NCBI GenBank assembly: GCA_903951425.1
Contig: CAJBBX010000023.1
Location: 1-56,249 of the forward strand
Source of the DNA: an uncultured Chthonomonas sp.
GTDB lineage: Bacteria > Armatimonadota > Chthonomonadetes > Chthonomonadales > CAJBBX01
Direction of reading: 5' to 3'
Length of the DNA: 56,249 bases
Of the stretch, positions 33,799 to 43,236 are shown piece after piece. The notes beneath the pieces were generated by a model that was given only the letters and a program-made list of their open reading frames with translations, did not search any database and was not told where the DNA came from. The stretch's first letter is position 1. Every line of letters begins with the position of its first letter. The position numbers and the translations under genes are program-made.

Positions 33799-36333
33799 TC
33801 ACCTCCCGCCTTCCGGCTTCTTCGACGTGTAGCACAAGGTCACCGCCGCGGGCCTCTCCGTCGCGCGTAGCTCCAGCCCCTCCTCCATGAGCATTCGCCC
33901 CGTCAGTGTGCGCACCGCGCCTCTGTCCATCTCCTCCACGGTGTAGGTGGCTGCCGGGTCGAGGCCCCGCAGCTTCACGCGCAGGCTCTCGGTGGGGCAG
34001 TCGGCGCGGCGGAAGGCCTGTACCACACCGCGGCCCTCCTCGGGCAGGTCGAACTGCCATGCCATCCAGGCGTCGTTGGCCTTGCTGTAAGGGGTCAGCG
34101 GCCAGTAGTCGCCCAGTTGGCACGGGCCCACGCGCCGCCACTCGGCCACCATCTTGCGGAGCAGGTCGTAGTCCTGGTCTTTGCGCCGCGTGTCGATGCC
34201 CATGGTGAACTCGGGCGACATCTGGCTGCGGATCAGGTACTTGTCGCACGTTAGGAAGCCCGTGCCGTGGAAGGGGATCCAGGAGGCGACGCCGTAGGTG
34301 TGGCACTGCTCGCCCACGGGTTCGAAGGTGTAGTCGCTGCGGAGGAGCGGCACGGCGCGGCGAAGGGTCTCCAGGTCGTTGCGGCGGCCTCCCGAGGCGC
34401 AGGAGTCGATGAGCATCCCCGGCCGCCGGCGCTGTAGGTCATCCCAGTATGCGAGGTAGCCCGCCACGTGGCGCATCTCGGCCACGCCCTGCCGGTCGTC
34501 GGCGTCGTCCGATTGCCAGTAGCTGAGCGGGTCGATGTTGAAGTCCTGCCGGTAGAGGTCGATGCCCTGATCGGTCATCAGCTTGTCGATGTGCTGGGCC
34601 AGCCAGGATCGGCACTCGGGGTCGCCCAGCCGTAGCAGGCCGCCCGCCTTGCCGCCGATGACCCACTGCGGACGCTGCTCGGCCAGCCATGTGCCTGCCG
34701 CCACGCGCTCGGGCTCGAACCAGACGATGGTGCGGATGCCTCGCTGCCGAGCCCAGTCGCTGACGCCCCGGATGCCCTGGGGCCAGCGGCTCGGCTCCAC
34801 CTCCCAGGTGCCGACCTTGGGCCAGCCGTCCGGGTCGCAGGGGTACCAGCCGGCGTCCTGCCACCAGAACTCGGGTCGGACGCCCTGCTCCAGGTAGCCG
34901 TTGAGGAAGCGCTGCTCCTCGGTTCCGTTGCTGATGATGCCGGGGTAGTGGTTCCCGTTGCAGGCCGACAGCATGGGCTTGATGGGCTTGCCGTCGGGGC
35001 GGGGAAGGTTGTGGGCCACCATCCAGCGCCGCCAGAGGTTCTGCGCGCGCTCCGGATCGCCGCGATGGAAAAGGAGTACTCCCATGGCGCTCCGCAACGC
35101 CTCGCCCGGCTCCATGGCGAAGCGGGTCCGCTCCTGCCCGCCGCAGACGCGCAGGCGGCCGGAGGCGTCGCGCATGAAGTCGGCGGACCACTGGCCCGCC
35201 CAGCCGATGACCGCCAGGGCGCCGCCGCCGGGCCAGGCAAGGCTGAAGTAGGGCATGTCGCTGTTGGTGGGTCGCCCGCCCTGCGTGGCTACATGCCGCG
35301 ACGCGCCGGGCGCCATGGGCTCCACGATGGGCTCGTAGTCATTGGCGGCGCAGATGCTGCCGAGCCAGCGGCGCAGTTCCAGCGGGCCCTTGCCCGGACG
35401 CTCCAACCTGACGTCGAGCGAACGCACCCCCTCGATGATCGGCGACCGTGTGCCCGACCGATTGCGGAAGGCCAGCGTCCACTCGACCACAGGATAGTCG
35501 CGGTAGGTGACGGCGGTGCAGACGGCTTCCAGCCCCGGCCCCGGCTCGGTGAAGGTGAGGGTCCGCTGGGTGCGGCCGCCGGACAGCTTGCTGGTGGCGG
35601 TTGCGAATTGCCAGGTCGGCAGCAGCTCGTCGGACGGCACGCCGCCGTAGGTGAACGAGAAGGGAAGCCCGTAGACCGTGCGCGTCCGCGGCGCCTCGCT
35701 TGCCACGGGCAGGTCGCCCAGCCGCACGCCGCGGCCGTCGGCCAGCGTCGCCACGGCCTCGGCCCAGTTGGCCTGGTCGCAGGAGATGCCGTCGCCGGCG
35801 TCGCCCGCCTCCAGCGTGAACTCGGAGGCGCCGGAGAGAGGCACATCGATGGCCTCGGCAGGCTTGCCGCAGGTGACGGTGCCCGACCGGTAGGCGCGAA
35901 CGCCGTCCACGCGCACGCCGAAGACGACGGTGCCGCCATTGGCGTGGTCGTCGATGCCGATGCGCGCCGTCAGCCTCTCACCTGGGCCGGGTAGCCGCAC
36001 CACGACCTTGCTCGGCGCGTGGCAGTAGAGGCCGTGGCCGTAGTCCACGCCGCCGATGCGCAGCGGAGCGCCGCCCCGGGCGTTCAGTTGCACGGGGCCG
36101 TGGTTCGCCAGCACGGTGAGCCCCGCCGACGGGGCGACAGGCGCCGCTTTGCGGGCAGGCGCCGCCGGTCGCCGGAGATGGGCCGCAACCCAGCGGCCGG
36201 CGTCGGCCATCTCGGCCGGAGTGGGAAGACAGACCGGTCGGGCGGGGCTCATGGCGAGTAGACCTCCCAATCCTGCGATGCATGGAAGCATGGGCGCGTA
36301 CCTCTGCCGCAAGGTTCGGCATCGGGTCGCCAC
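33799..36333 (-). CDS. Secreted GH36/GH27-type alpha-galactosidase with N-terminal NPCBM domain
   Basis: The product is 844 aa from GTG at 36333, chosen because the Arg-rich stretch makes a proper signal-peptide n-region; ATG at 36291 is the alternative. Residues about 85-200 are an NPCBM-type galactose-binding domain (GGVDYGHGLYCHAPSKVVVRL...FGVRVDG). The GH36 sandwich follows, then the barrel with WWQDAGWYPCD, IVWFEPERV, D597 in LYRQDFN (candidate nucleophile) and D653 in SCASGGRRND (candidate acid). It releases alpha-galactose residues by a retaining mechanism. The next gene follows at 3 bases. A decayed second copy of its C-terminus lies at 31340-31465. Confidence 0.92.
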   Translation of the reverse strand: MATRCRTLRQRYAPMLPCIAGLGGLLAMSPARPVCLPTPAEMADAGRWVAAHLRRPAAPARKAAPVAPSAGLTVLANHGPVQLNARGGAPLRIGGVDYGHGLYCHAPSKVVVRLPGPGERLTARIGIDDHANGGTVVFGVRVDGVRAYRSGTVTCGKPAEAIDVPLSGASEFTLEAGDAGDGISCDQANWAEAVATLADGRGVRLGDLPVASEAPRTRTVYGLPFSFTYGGVPSDELLPTWQFATATSKLSGGRTQRTLTFTEPGPGLEAVCTAVTYRDYPVVEWTLAFRNRSGTRSPIIEGVRSLDVRLERPGKGPLELRRWLGSICAANDYEPIVEPMAPGASRHVATQGGRPTNSDMPYFSLAWPGGGALAVIGWAGQWSADFMRDASGRLRVCGGQERTRFAMEPGEALRSAMGVLLFHRGDPERAQNLWRRWMVAHNLPRPDGKPIKPMLSACNGNHYPGIISNGTEEQRFLNGYLEQGVRPEFWWQDAGWYPCDPDGWPKVGTWEVEPSRWPQGIRGVSDWARQRGIRTIVWFEPERVAAGTWLAEQRPQWVIGGKAGGLLRLGDPECRSWLAQHIDKLMTDQGIDLYRQDFNIDPLSYWQSDDADDRQGVAEMRHVAGYLAYWDDLQRRRPGMLIDSCASGGRRNDLETLRRAVPLLRSDYTFEPVGEQCHTYGVASWIPFHGTGFLTCDKYLIRSQMSPEFTMGIDTRRKDQDYDLLRKMVAEWRRVGPCQLGDYWPLTPYSKANDAWMAWQFDLPEEGRGVVQAFRRADCPTESLRVKLRGLDPAATYTVEEMDRGAVRTLTGRMLMEEGLELRATERPAAVTLCYTSKKPEGGR

Positions 36334-36410
36334 TCACCTGCCCCACATCCCTCCGCGGGGAGGTATCCTCCGCCCGCAAGGTGAACCTTGTGCCGGAGGA
36401 GCTACTACCC

Positions 36411-37673
36411 GTGAAGTTTCAAATGATGAGCGCGCTATTGGTCGGCCTGATGACGGCGGTGGCCAATGCGGGCGCCCAGACCGGTGAGCCGGAGTGGCCC
36501 GAGTACCGCGGCCCGGCCCGCACCGGAACCGCCGTGGCGAAGGGCTTGCCCACCGCCTGGAGCGAGACGAGCAACGTGGTCTGGAAGACGCCCATCCACG
36601 GCCGCGGCTGGTCCACACCGGTGGTCTACGGCCAGCGCCTCTGGCTGACCACGGCGTCCGAGGACGGCAGAGCCATGTCCGTCGTCTGCCTCGACCGGCA
36701 GAGCGGCAAGGTGCTGCTGGACAAGGTCCTCTTCCAGCCGACATCGCCGGGCGACTTCAATCCCACCAACAGCTGGGCTTCTCCCTCGCCGGTGGCGGGC
36801 CGTGGCCGGGTCGTCGTCCACTTCGGCACCCACGGCACGGCCTGCTTCGACAACAAGACGCTGGCGCAGCTCTGGCAGCGCACCGACCTTAACTGCAACC
36901 ACATGGTGGGACCCGGCTCCTCGCCGCTGCTTGCCGGCGACCGGCTTTACCTCACCTATGACGGCACCGACACGCAGCGCACCTACTGCCTGAACCTCGC
37001 CACCGGCGCCACCCTCTGGATGGCCGACCGAACCAGCGGCCCCGCCGCATCGGTGGCCTTCGACCGCCGCAAGTGCTTCAACACCCCTGTCCTGGCCACC
37101 TACCAGGGCAAGCAGCAGCTCATCTGCCAGGCGGCCATGGGCGTCTTCGCCTACGACCCCGCCACGGGCCAGGAGATCTGGCGCGTGCGGCACGGCGGCT
37201 ACTCCAACGCCTCGCGCACGCTGGTCGACGCCGAGCGCGTCTATGTCAGCACGGGCTTCGACTCGTCGCATATGCTGGCGATACGCTTGGGCGGAAGCGG
37301 CGACGTTACGGCCACCCACGTGGCGTGGGAGCTGGACCGGGGCATGCCCAGCAAGCCATCGCCCATCCTGCTCGGCGACCGCATCCTGGTGATCGCCGAC
37401 TCGGGCACGCTTACCTGCCTGGAGGCGGCCACCGGCAAGACGCTCTACAAGGAGCGCCTCACCGGCACCTACTCCTCCAGTCCCATCCTGGCCGATGACC
37501 GCATCTACCTCTTCAGCGAGCAGGGACGCGGCTATGTGCTGGACCCCGGACCCGCGTTCAAGGTGATCGCCGAGAGCGAGTTGCCCGAGGGCTGCATGGC
37601 CTCACCCGTCGCCGTAGGCAAGACGCTCTTCGTGCGCACCAAGGCTGCCGTCTACCGGCTCGAGGCGAAGTAG
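36411..37673 (+). CDS. Exported PQQ-binding-like beta-propeller protein (second paralogue)
   Basis: GTG at 36411, with GGAGGAG upstream, gives 420 aa and a signal peptide (MKFQMMSALLVGLMTAVANAGA); the frame is open back to 36282 but lacks a sensible leader. EPEWPEYRGPARTGTAVAKGLP matches, in style and position, DDWPQFRGPAASGIATEKGLP of the gene at 22132-23439. Blades contain DRQSGKVLLDK, NLATGATLWMA, DPATGQEIWRV and EAATGKTLYKERL. It diverges from the GH36 operon over 77 bases and converges on the URO-D-like gene with a 1-base gap. Role unknown; binding or scaffold is the cautious guess. Confidence 0.88.
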   Translation: MKFQMMSALLVGLMTAVANAGAQTGEPEWPEYRGPARTGTAVAKGLPTAWSETSNVVWKTPIHGRGWSTPVVYGQRLWLTTASEDGRAMSVVCLDRQSGKVLLDKVLFQPTSPGDFNPTNSWASPSPVAGRGRVVVHFGTHGTACFDNKTLAQLWQRTDLNCNHMVGPGSSPLLAGDRLYLTYDGTDTQRTYCLNLATGATLWMADRTSGPAASVAFDRRKCFNTPVLATYQGKQQLICQAAMGVFAYDPATGQEIWRVRHGGYSNASRTLVDAERVYVSTGFDSSHMLAIRLGGSGDVTATHVAWELDRGMPSKPSPILLGDRILVIADSGTLTCLEAATGKTLYKERLTGTYSSSPILADDRIYLFSEQGRGYVLDPGPAFKVIAESELPEGCMASPVAVGKTLFVRTKAAVYRLEAK

Positions 37674-37674
37674 C

Positions 37675-38781
37675 CTATCCGGCCCACTCCCGTACCGTGG
37701 CCGCCATGGCGTGGACGTTCTCCTCGGGCACGTCGTAGAGCAGGTAGTCGCTGGCGGCCACCATATGCTTGCGCCCCTGGGTCTCTTCCAGCACCGTGGC
37801 GGTGGCGCGGCGAACGTCGTCCGTGGAGCCTTGGAGCAGCAGGTCCAGCCCCACGTTCCCGCGGGTGCAGATGGCGTCGTCGAGCTTGGTCAGTGCGTCC
37901 GCCATGGAGGCGACGTTGCCCACCGGCGGCGGGCTGAGGGTCTCGAAGAGGTCGATCCCCATCTGGTTGTAGAAGCCCAGAGTGAGAAACGGCTCGATGG
38001 GTGAGCAGATGTGCGAGTAGATGAGCAGCCCGCGCTCGTGCGCGATGTCGGTGACCTGCTTGGAGAAGGGCACAAGGTAGTTGCGGTAGTAGGCCGGGGA
38101 GATCATCTCCTTTGCGGGCCCGCCAAGGAAGACGAAGTCGGCGCCGCCGGCCGCCACGGCGTCGATGATCCGAGCGTCAAGCTCCACGATGCGCTCCATG
38201 AGGCGCCGGGCCTGCTCCGGGCAGTCGTGCACCAGCAGCGCCGTGTCCTTCGTGCTGGGGAAGCAGAGCAGTTCGTAGGGCTGCATGGGCCACTGCACAT
38301 CCACCGCCGCGACGTCGCCCACCGTCGCCACCACCGACCGCACGTACTCCGTCACGCGGGTCAGGTCGGCATCCAGCGCCGCGTCCACGTACCAGGCCAG
38401 CGCATTCAGCTCCTCGGGCGCCTCCAGGGCGTGCTTGGTGAAGTAGCCGCCGCTCGGCTCCTGCATCATCGTGCGGGTCAGCGCTCCGGCCGGGGTCTCC
38501 AGCCGCTCTGTGCGGAAGGTCCGCTCGCCTTCGCGGCTCTCATCGGTCGGCTTCCAGCGCAGCTCGGGATTGCACTCCCCGAAGTCCGGGATGCCCACGT
38601 TGATGAGCGGGAGGATGTCGAACCGCGCCACTGCGGCCAGCGTGTCCTCCAGGGTCGTCTCCCAGACGCTCCGCTTGCCGGCCAGCTTGGTATCAAACCC
38701 GGCCCCGCCGCCGATCTGCGGTGAGCAGACGGGTGGTCCGCCTTGGGTAACGGCACGCTTGAAGGCTTCTCGGGGGGTCAT
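37675..38781 (-). CDS. Uroporphyrinogen-decarboxylase-like (URO-D) protein (second copy)
   Basis: ATG at 38781 gives 368 aa. A longer open frame to 39483 overlaps the divergent GH38-like gene and is rejected. MTPREAFKRAVTQGGP is the family opening. SHICSPIEP supplies His-x-Cys, and AICTRGNVGLDLLLQGS holds a later Cys and the GNVG loop, so the H-x-C...C zinc set of corrinoid-type methyltransferases is possible. It is clearly diverged from the gene at 26386. It is divergent from the GH38-like gene across 189 bases. Confidence 0.85.
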   Translation of the reverse strand: MTPREAFKRAVTQGGPPVCSPQIGGGAGFDTKLAGKRSVWETTLEDTLAAVARFDILPLINVGIPDFGECNPELRWKPTDESREGERTFRTERLETPAGALTRTMMQEPSGGYFTKHALEAPEELNALAWYVDAALDADLTRVTEYVRSVVATVGDVAAVDVQWPMQPYELLCFPSTKDTALLVHDCPEQARRLMERIVELDARIIDAVAAGGADFVFLGGPAKEMISPAYYRNYLVPFSKQVTDIAHERGLLIYSHICSPIEPFLTLGFYNQMGIDLFETLSPPPVGNVASMADALTKLDDAICTRGNVGLDLLLQGSTDDVRRATATVLEETQGRKHMVAASDYLLYDVPEENVHAMAATVREWAG

Positions 38782-38970
38782 GTGCAGCCTCGAACAGGTG
38801 AAGTGCGGCCCGGGTACGCGCCGGACGCCACAGCCAGTGTAGCAGCCGACCGCGCGGAGCCGCGCAAACGCAGTACCATAGAGCGCAGGCGGCGCGGTCA
38901 CATTGGTGAGGCAGCGTTGCATGCGGCTGCGGCGCGCGAGGCGGACTGCCCTGCCGCAAGGAGACGCACC

Positions 38971-41900
38971 ATGACCAGAGCGTTCGCGATCCCCAGAGCC
39001 GCCGTCGCCCTGCTTGCCATTGCCGCCGCTTCGCCTACTTGCGCGGCGGGCGCCGGCAACCGCCTGCTGTGGCAGATCGGGACGCCCGACGGTAGCTACC
39101 GTGAGTTCGCCATGGCGGGCCACCACCCGGAGTACGCCGCCCGATTTCAGAAGGAAGCAACCTACAGCGTGGGCGTGAGCAGGTGCGGACAGATGTGGCC
39201 CTTCATCCATCCGGGACCGTCCGACGCTTGGGCCGGCTCCAGGCTCCACCCGTTCCGCGTCGAGTTCCGCATGGCCGCCGCACCAACCTCGCCATGCAGG
39301 CTGAACGTGAACCTGGTGGACTCGCGCCACGACTCGCCGCAGGTGCTGCAGGTCGACATCAACGGCATGCGCACCTTCCGATGCCCTGTGACGCCTGGGG
39401 CTGTGGAGGACTCGCTGGCAGATCCGGCAGCGGGCCGGCAGTCCACTGTCAGCATCCCGTTCCAACCGTCGCTGCTGCGCCAAGGACGGAACCGGATCAC
39501 ACTGACCGTGGTCAACGCCAGTTGGATACTATACGACGCCGTCTCGCTGGAGACCGGCTCCGAAATACCGTCTGCGCCCGTGCTCGCGCAGGTGTCCGCC
39601 CTCGTCTCGCCCGAGCGTGTCGGCGTCGCGTCGGCTTTGACCGTCTCAGCGACCAATATCGGCGCCGAGGGCGAGGTCTTGTTGAGCCTGCCCGGCCATC
39701 CCCACACCCGCGTTGCGGCGCACGCCGTTCCGGGACCGAACACCTTCGGACTTCCGCTGCCCGCCGGGCAGAAGGAGGCGCCGGAATGGGTCACGGTCAC
39801 CGCGGCTGGGCGGGTGCGGACAGTGCCGGTGCAGGCGCCTCACACGGTCTGGAGGATCGGTCGGCCCGACGGCGACTTCCATGAGTTCGCCGTCGCCGGT
39901 CGGTACCCCGAATACGCCGGCCGCTTTCCGAGGGATGTCGCCTTCACGGTCGGGCGCAGCGACGCCGGCCGAGACTGGCCCTTCATCCACCCGGGCCCGC
40001 ATGATCCCTGGGCGGGAGGCAAGCCGCACCCGTTTCGTATCGCCTTTGAGCTAGCCCATGCTCCGATCGGATCAGCGCGTCTGAGCATCGATATGGTGGA
40101 CACCCAGCCGCTGGGCGGCCCGGCGCTGGAGGTCGACGTCAACGGACGCGCACGCTACCGGCTCCAGTTGCCCAAAGGCGGCAGCGACCACTCCCTGGGT
40201 GATGCCTCCAAGGGCCGGCCGCACAAACTCTCCATTCCCATCGCCGCGTCGCTGCTCCGGGCCGGCAGCAACACGATCGCCCTGACCATCGTCTACGGGA
40301 GCTGGCTCACGTACGACTGCATCTCGCTGGAGACCGGTGTGGGGCTCCCGGACGGCCCGCGGATCGAGGGGCTGGCCGCCGTCGCCACTCCCCTGTTCCG
40401 CCGAGCGGGCGGCCGCCTGCGGCAGGTGGTTCGCGTGTCGGCCCGGAATAGCGGAGCGGCCGGTGACGCTCGCGTTCGTGTCGCCGGTGGCCACTGGCGG
40501 ACGACGCGGATCTCGCCTGGCGAGAACACGGTGGACCTGCTGGTGGAGCCATTCCAGCGGCCCACGCCCACGCTGGTCACGGTTCGCTCCGGCGGTTGCG
40601 ACAGCGCTGCGAGGTTCACCGCGCAGCCGGAGCGACGTTGGAAGGTCTTCGTGGGCCCGTCGACGCACACAGATATCGGATACACCGACTTCCAGGAGCG
40701 CGTCTACGCCCGCCACAACGAGAACACCGATGCCGCCCTTCGAGCGTCGGCGGCCATGCCGGGCTTCAGGTGGAACCTCGAGGTGGGGTACCAGGCGGAA
40801 CTGTACCGGGATCGAGGTGAAGCGGCGCACCGCTCGCTCCTCCGGGCGATCCGGGAGGGGCGGATCGGCTTGGGCGCCCTCTACCTGAACATGCTCACCG
40901 GCCTCTGCTCCGGCGAGGAACTGGCGCGTGCGGTGACGTTCGTACAGGAGCTGGCTCAGGAGGCCGGTGGCGCGGCGTTGGCCGCCAATCTGACCGACGT
41001 CCCGACGGCTGTCGGCACGCTGCCCATGCTGCTCACCCAGTCGGGTGTTCGTTACTTCGCGGACGGCGCCAACGATGTCATCCCATTCGCCTGGGGCGGC
41101 CGGCGCATGGACCAGGCGCCCTACTGGTGGGAGGGGCTGGACGGCTCGCGCGTGCTGGCCATCACAACCCGGACCTACGCCCAGGCCGGCACCGTGGGAA
41201 TGATGGACGATGTGGCAACCATGGAGCAACGGCTCCCCGGCTGGCTACGGCAGATCGGGCGCCAGGGCTACCCTTGCGATGCGGCCTACGTCTACGGCGC
41301 CTTCTCGGACAACCAACCCATGACGGCGAAGTACGCCGAGACGGCCGCTGCCTGGAACACACGATGGGAGTACCCGCGCATCATCGTAGGCCGCGTGGAC
41401 GACTTCTTCCGCCACGTCGAGAAGACCGCAGGCAAGCGGCTCCCGGTGGTACGAGGCGACCTGGGAGTGGTCTGGGAGGACGGCGCCGCCTCGTCGGCGT
41501 TGGAGACAGCCGTGGTGCGTCGGGCAAAGGCCCGGCTCGAGGCCGCCGAGCGATGGCACGCGCTGGCCGCCGCAATGAGCCCGCAGCACCGATTCCCGGT
41601 GGGCGACATCCACCGCGCCTGGGACCAGGTCCTGCTCTTCGACGAGCACACGTGGGGCGCCGCCGACAGCGTGACGAACCCGGATGGCGAGCAGACCCGC
41701 CACCAATGGGCCGTCAAGGCCGGTTTCGCCCAGGAGGCCGAGCGACTGTCCGCCGGCCTTCTGGCGTCAAGCCTGGAAGCGGTCCAAAGCGTCGGCATGG
41801 CGCGCCGCGCACCGTCTCCGGCTCTCACGGTCTTCAACGAACTATCCTGGCCTCGGGACATCGTTGCGAGCATGCCGGCATCCGGAGCCGAGGGTGGGCT

Positions 41901-43218
41901 GCGTGTTGTGGAGGTCGGCGAACCGTCTACCAGCATTGCCTGTTGGCGAACCGCTGATCGCGTCCAGTTCGTGGCCCGCCGGGTGCCGGGCCTGGGCTGG
42001 CGGTCCTACCGGCTGGCCCGGGGCATAGTCCCCAGCGCGCCAGCGATTCTGCATCAGGGCGGCGACCGCTGGTCCTGGGAGACACCCGATTTCGGCCTGC
42101 GGATCGATCCCGCCACCGGCGCACTGAGCAGCCTGTACGACAAGGCGCTTCGGACCGAGTGGGTCCAGTCCCACAGCCCCTACGGGCTGAACCAGTTCAT
42201 CTACGTGGTAGGCGGAGGCGGCGTGAAGACGACCGATCGGTCGGCGTCCATCCCCGCCATGGCGGTCTCAACACACACATATGCCGAGGTGGAGGTCATC
42301 GCAAACGGTCCGGTTCAGGCGGCGATTCGGATCACTCGCACCGGCGAGGGTACGCCGCCCGCCGACACGGTGCTGGTCCTGGGTCCGGGCCGCCGGATCG
42401 AGTTCCGCAATGTGCTGCACAAGGCGGCCACACTGGGCAAGGAGGCCGGGTGCTTTGCCTTCCCGTTCCGCCTAACCGCGCCGGGTGCAGGCAGGGCGTT
42501 CGTCGAGCTTCCCTACGGCACGATGGAAGTAGAGCGGGACCAGGCGCCGGGAGGATGCCGCGACTGGTACGCAACCAACAGCTACGCCGCGGTCTCGGAT
42601 GGCCGCCGAAGCGCCACCCTGGCCACCCCGCACGCGCCCATGCTGACCTTCAACGACATCTTCCGGGGCCGCCTGCAGGAGCATGTCGGTTCCATCAACG
42701 GCTCGGTGTTCGCCTATGTGTTCAACAACAGCTGGGGCACCAACTACAAGGCATCGCAGGGCGGCGATATGGTCTTCTCCTTCGCCCTGGACCTGCGCCC
42801 CGGGGCATTCGATGCGGCCGCCGCCACCCGCTTCGGCTGGGAGGCGCTCTCCACCATGCCGGATCCGAGCCGAGGCGCCGAAGCAGGCCTGTCGCCTGCG
42901 GCATCGGTCCCGTCCACGCCCTCTTCGCCGTCCGCGGCACCGGCCGGGCGCCTCCTTGGCCTGACCGGCGATGCGGTCCTGGTGGGCGGGGTTACCCGGT
43001 GCGGTGCATTGCTGCAGGTTCGCCTCTACAATCCGTCCGGGAGCCGCTCCCTGGCGGTGGTGTCGCTCCCCGGCAGGAGGCTGGGTGACGCGTGGGTGGC
43101 GGACCTGACCGGCAAGCCGAAGGCCAGGCTTCCGGTGGCAACCGGCGGCGCGAGTGTCCGCGCTACCGTTCCCGCGCGCGGCACCGTAACGCTCCTGCTT
43201 GGGCCGGGTCCGCCGTAG
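38971..43218 (+). CDS. Secreted GH38-like alpha-mannosidase with two tandem N-terminal modules
   Basis: ATG at 38971 after AAGGAGA gives 1415 aa and a signal peptide. Residues about 30-165 and 290-430 are two copies of one module (LLWQIGTPDGSYREFA / VWRIGRPDGDFHEFA, then WPFIHPGPSDAWAG / WPFIHPGPHDPWAG). It resembles the carbohydrate-binding domain III of PL4 rhamnogalacturonan lyases. The GH38-like catalytic region spans about 555-920: H566-x-D568 in THTDIGYTD (zinc pair), D676 in NLTDVPTAVG (possible nucleophile) and D891/H893 in LFDEHTWGA. Beta-sandwich domains complete it. GH38 enzymes cleave alpha-mannosides. It is far longer than classic bacterial GH38 because of the added modules. Confidence 0.85.
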   Translation: MTRAFAIPRAAVALLAIAAASPTCAAGAGNRLLWQIGTPDGSYREFAMAGHHPEYAARFQKEATYSVGVSRCGQMWPFIHPGPSDAWAGSRLHPFRVEFRMAAAPTSPCRLNVNLVDSRHDSPQVLQVDINGMRTFRCPVTPGAVEDSLADPAAGRQSTVSIPFQPSLLRQGRNRITLTVVNASWILYDAVSLETGSEIPSAPVLAQVSALVSPERVGVASALTVSATNIGAEGEVLLSLPGHPHTRVAAHAVPGPNTFGLPLPAGQKEAPEWVTVTAAGRVRTVPVQAPHTVWRIGRPDGDFHEFAVAGRYPEYAGRFPRDVAFTVGRSDAGRDWPFIHPGPHDPWAGGKPHPFRIAFELAHAPIGSARLSIDMVDTQPLGGPALEVDVNGRARYRLQLPKGGSDHSLGDASKGRPHKLSIPIAASLLRAGSNTIALTIVYGSWLTYDCISLETGVGLPDGPRIEGLAAVATPLFRRAGGRLRQVVRVSARNSGAAGDARVRVAGGHWRTTRISPGENTVDLLVEPFQRPTPTLVTVRSGGCDSAARFTAQPERRWKVFVGPSTHTDIGYTDFQERVYARHNENTDAALRASAAMPGFRWNLEVGYQAELYRDRGEAAHRSLLRAIREGRIGLGALYLNMLTGLCSGEELARAVTFVQELAQEAGGAALAANLTDVPTAVGTLPMLLTQSGVRYFADGANDVIPFAWGGRRMDQAPYWWEGLDGSRVLAITTRTYAQAGTVGMMDDVATMEQRLPGWLRQIGRQGYPCDAAYVYGAFSDNQPMTAKYAETAAAWNTRWEYPRIIVGRVDDFFRHVEKTAGKRLPVVRGDLGVVWEDGAASSALETAVVRRAKARLEAAERWHALAAAMSPQHRFPVGDIHRAWDQVLLFDEHTWGAADSVTNPDGEQTRHQWAVKAGFAQEAERLSAGLLASSLEAVQSVGMARRAPSPALTVFNELSWPRDIVASMPASGAEGGLRVVEVGEPSTSIACWRTADRVQFVARRVPGLGWRSYRLARGIVPSAPAILHQGGDRWSWETPDFGLRIDPATGALSSLYDKALRTEWVQSHSPYGLNQFIYVVGGGGVKTTDRSASIPAMAVSTHTYAEVEVIANGPVQAAIRITRTGEGTPPADTVLVLGPGRRIEFRNVLHKAATLGKEAGCFAFPFRLTAPGAGRAFVELPYGTMEVERDQAPGGCRDWYATNSYAAVSDGRRSATLATPHAPMLTFNDIFRGRLQEHVGSINGSVFAYVFNNSWGTNYKASQGGDMVFSFALDLRPGAFDAAAATRFGWEALSTMPDPSRGAEAGLSPAASVPSTPSSPSAAPAGRLLGLTGDAVLVGGVTRCGALLQVRLYNPSGSRSLAVVSLPGRRLGDAWVADLTGKPKARLPVATGGASVRATVPARGTVTLLLGPGPP

Positions 43219-43236
43219 CCGCGTGGTGGGTCTTGC

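Noticed and set aside
38782-39483. 234-aa N-terminal extension of the second URO-D-like protein
   Set aside because: It overlaps the start of the GH38-like gene. The family opening MTPREAFKRA begins at 38781.
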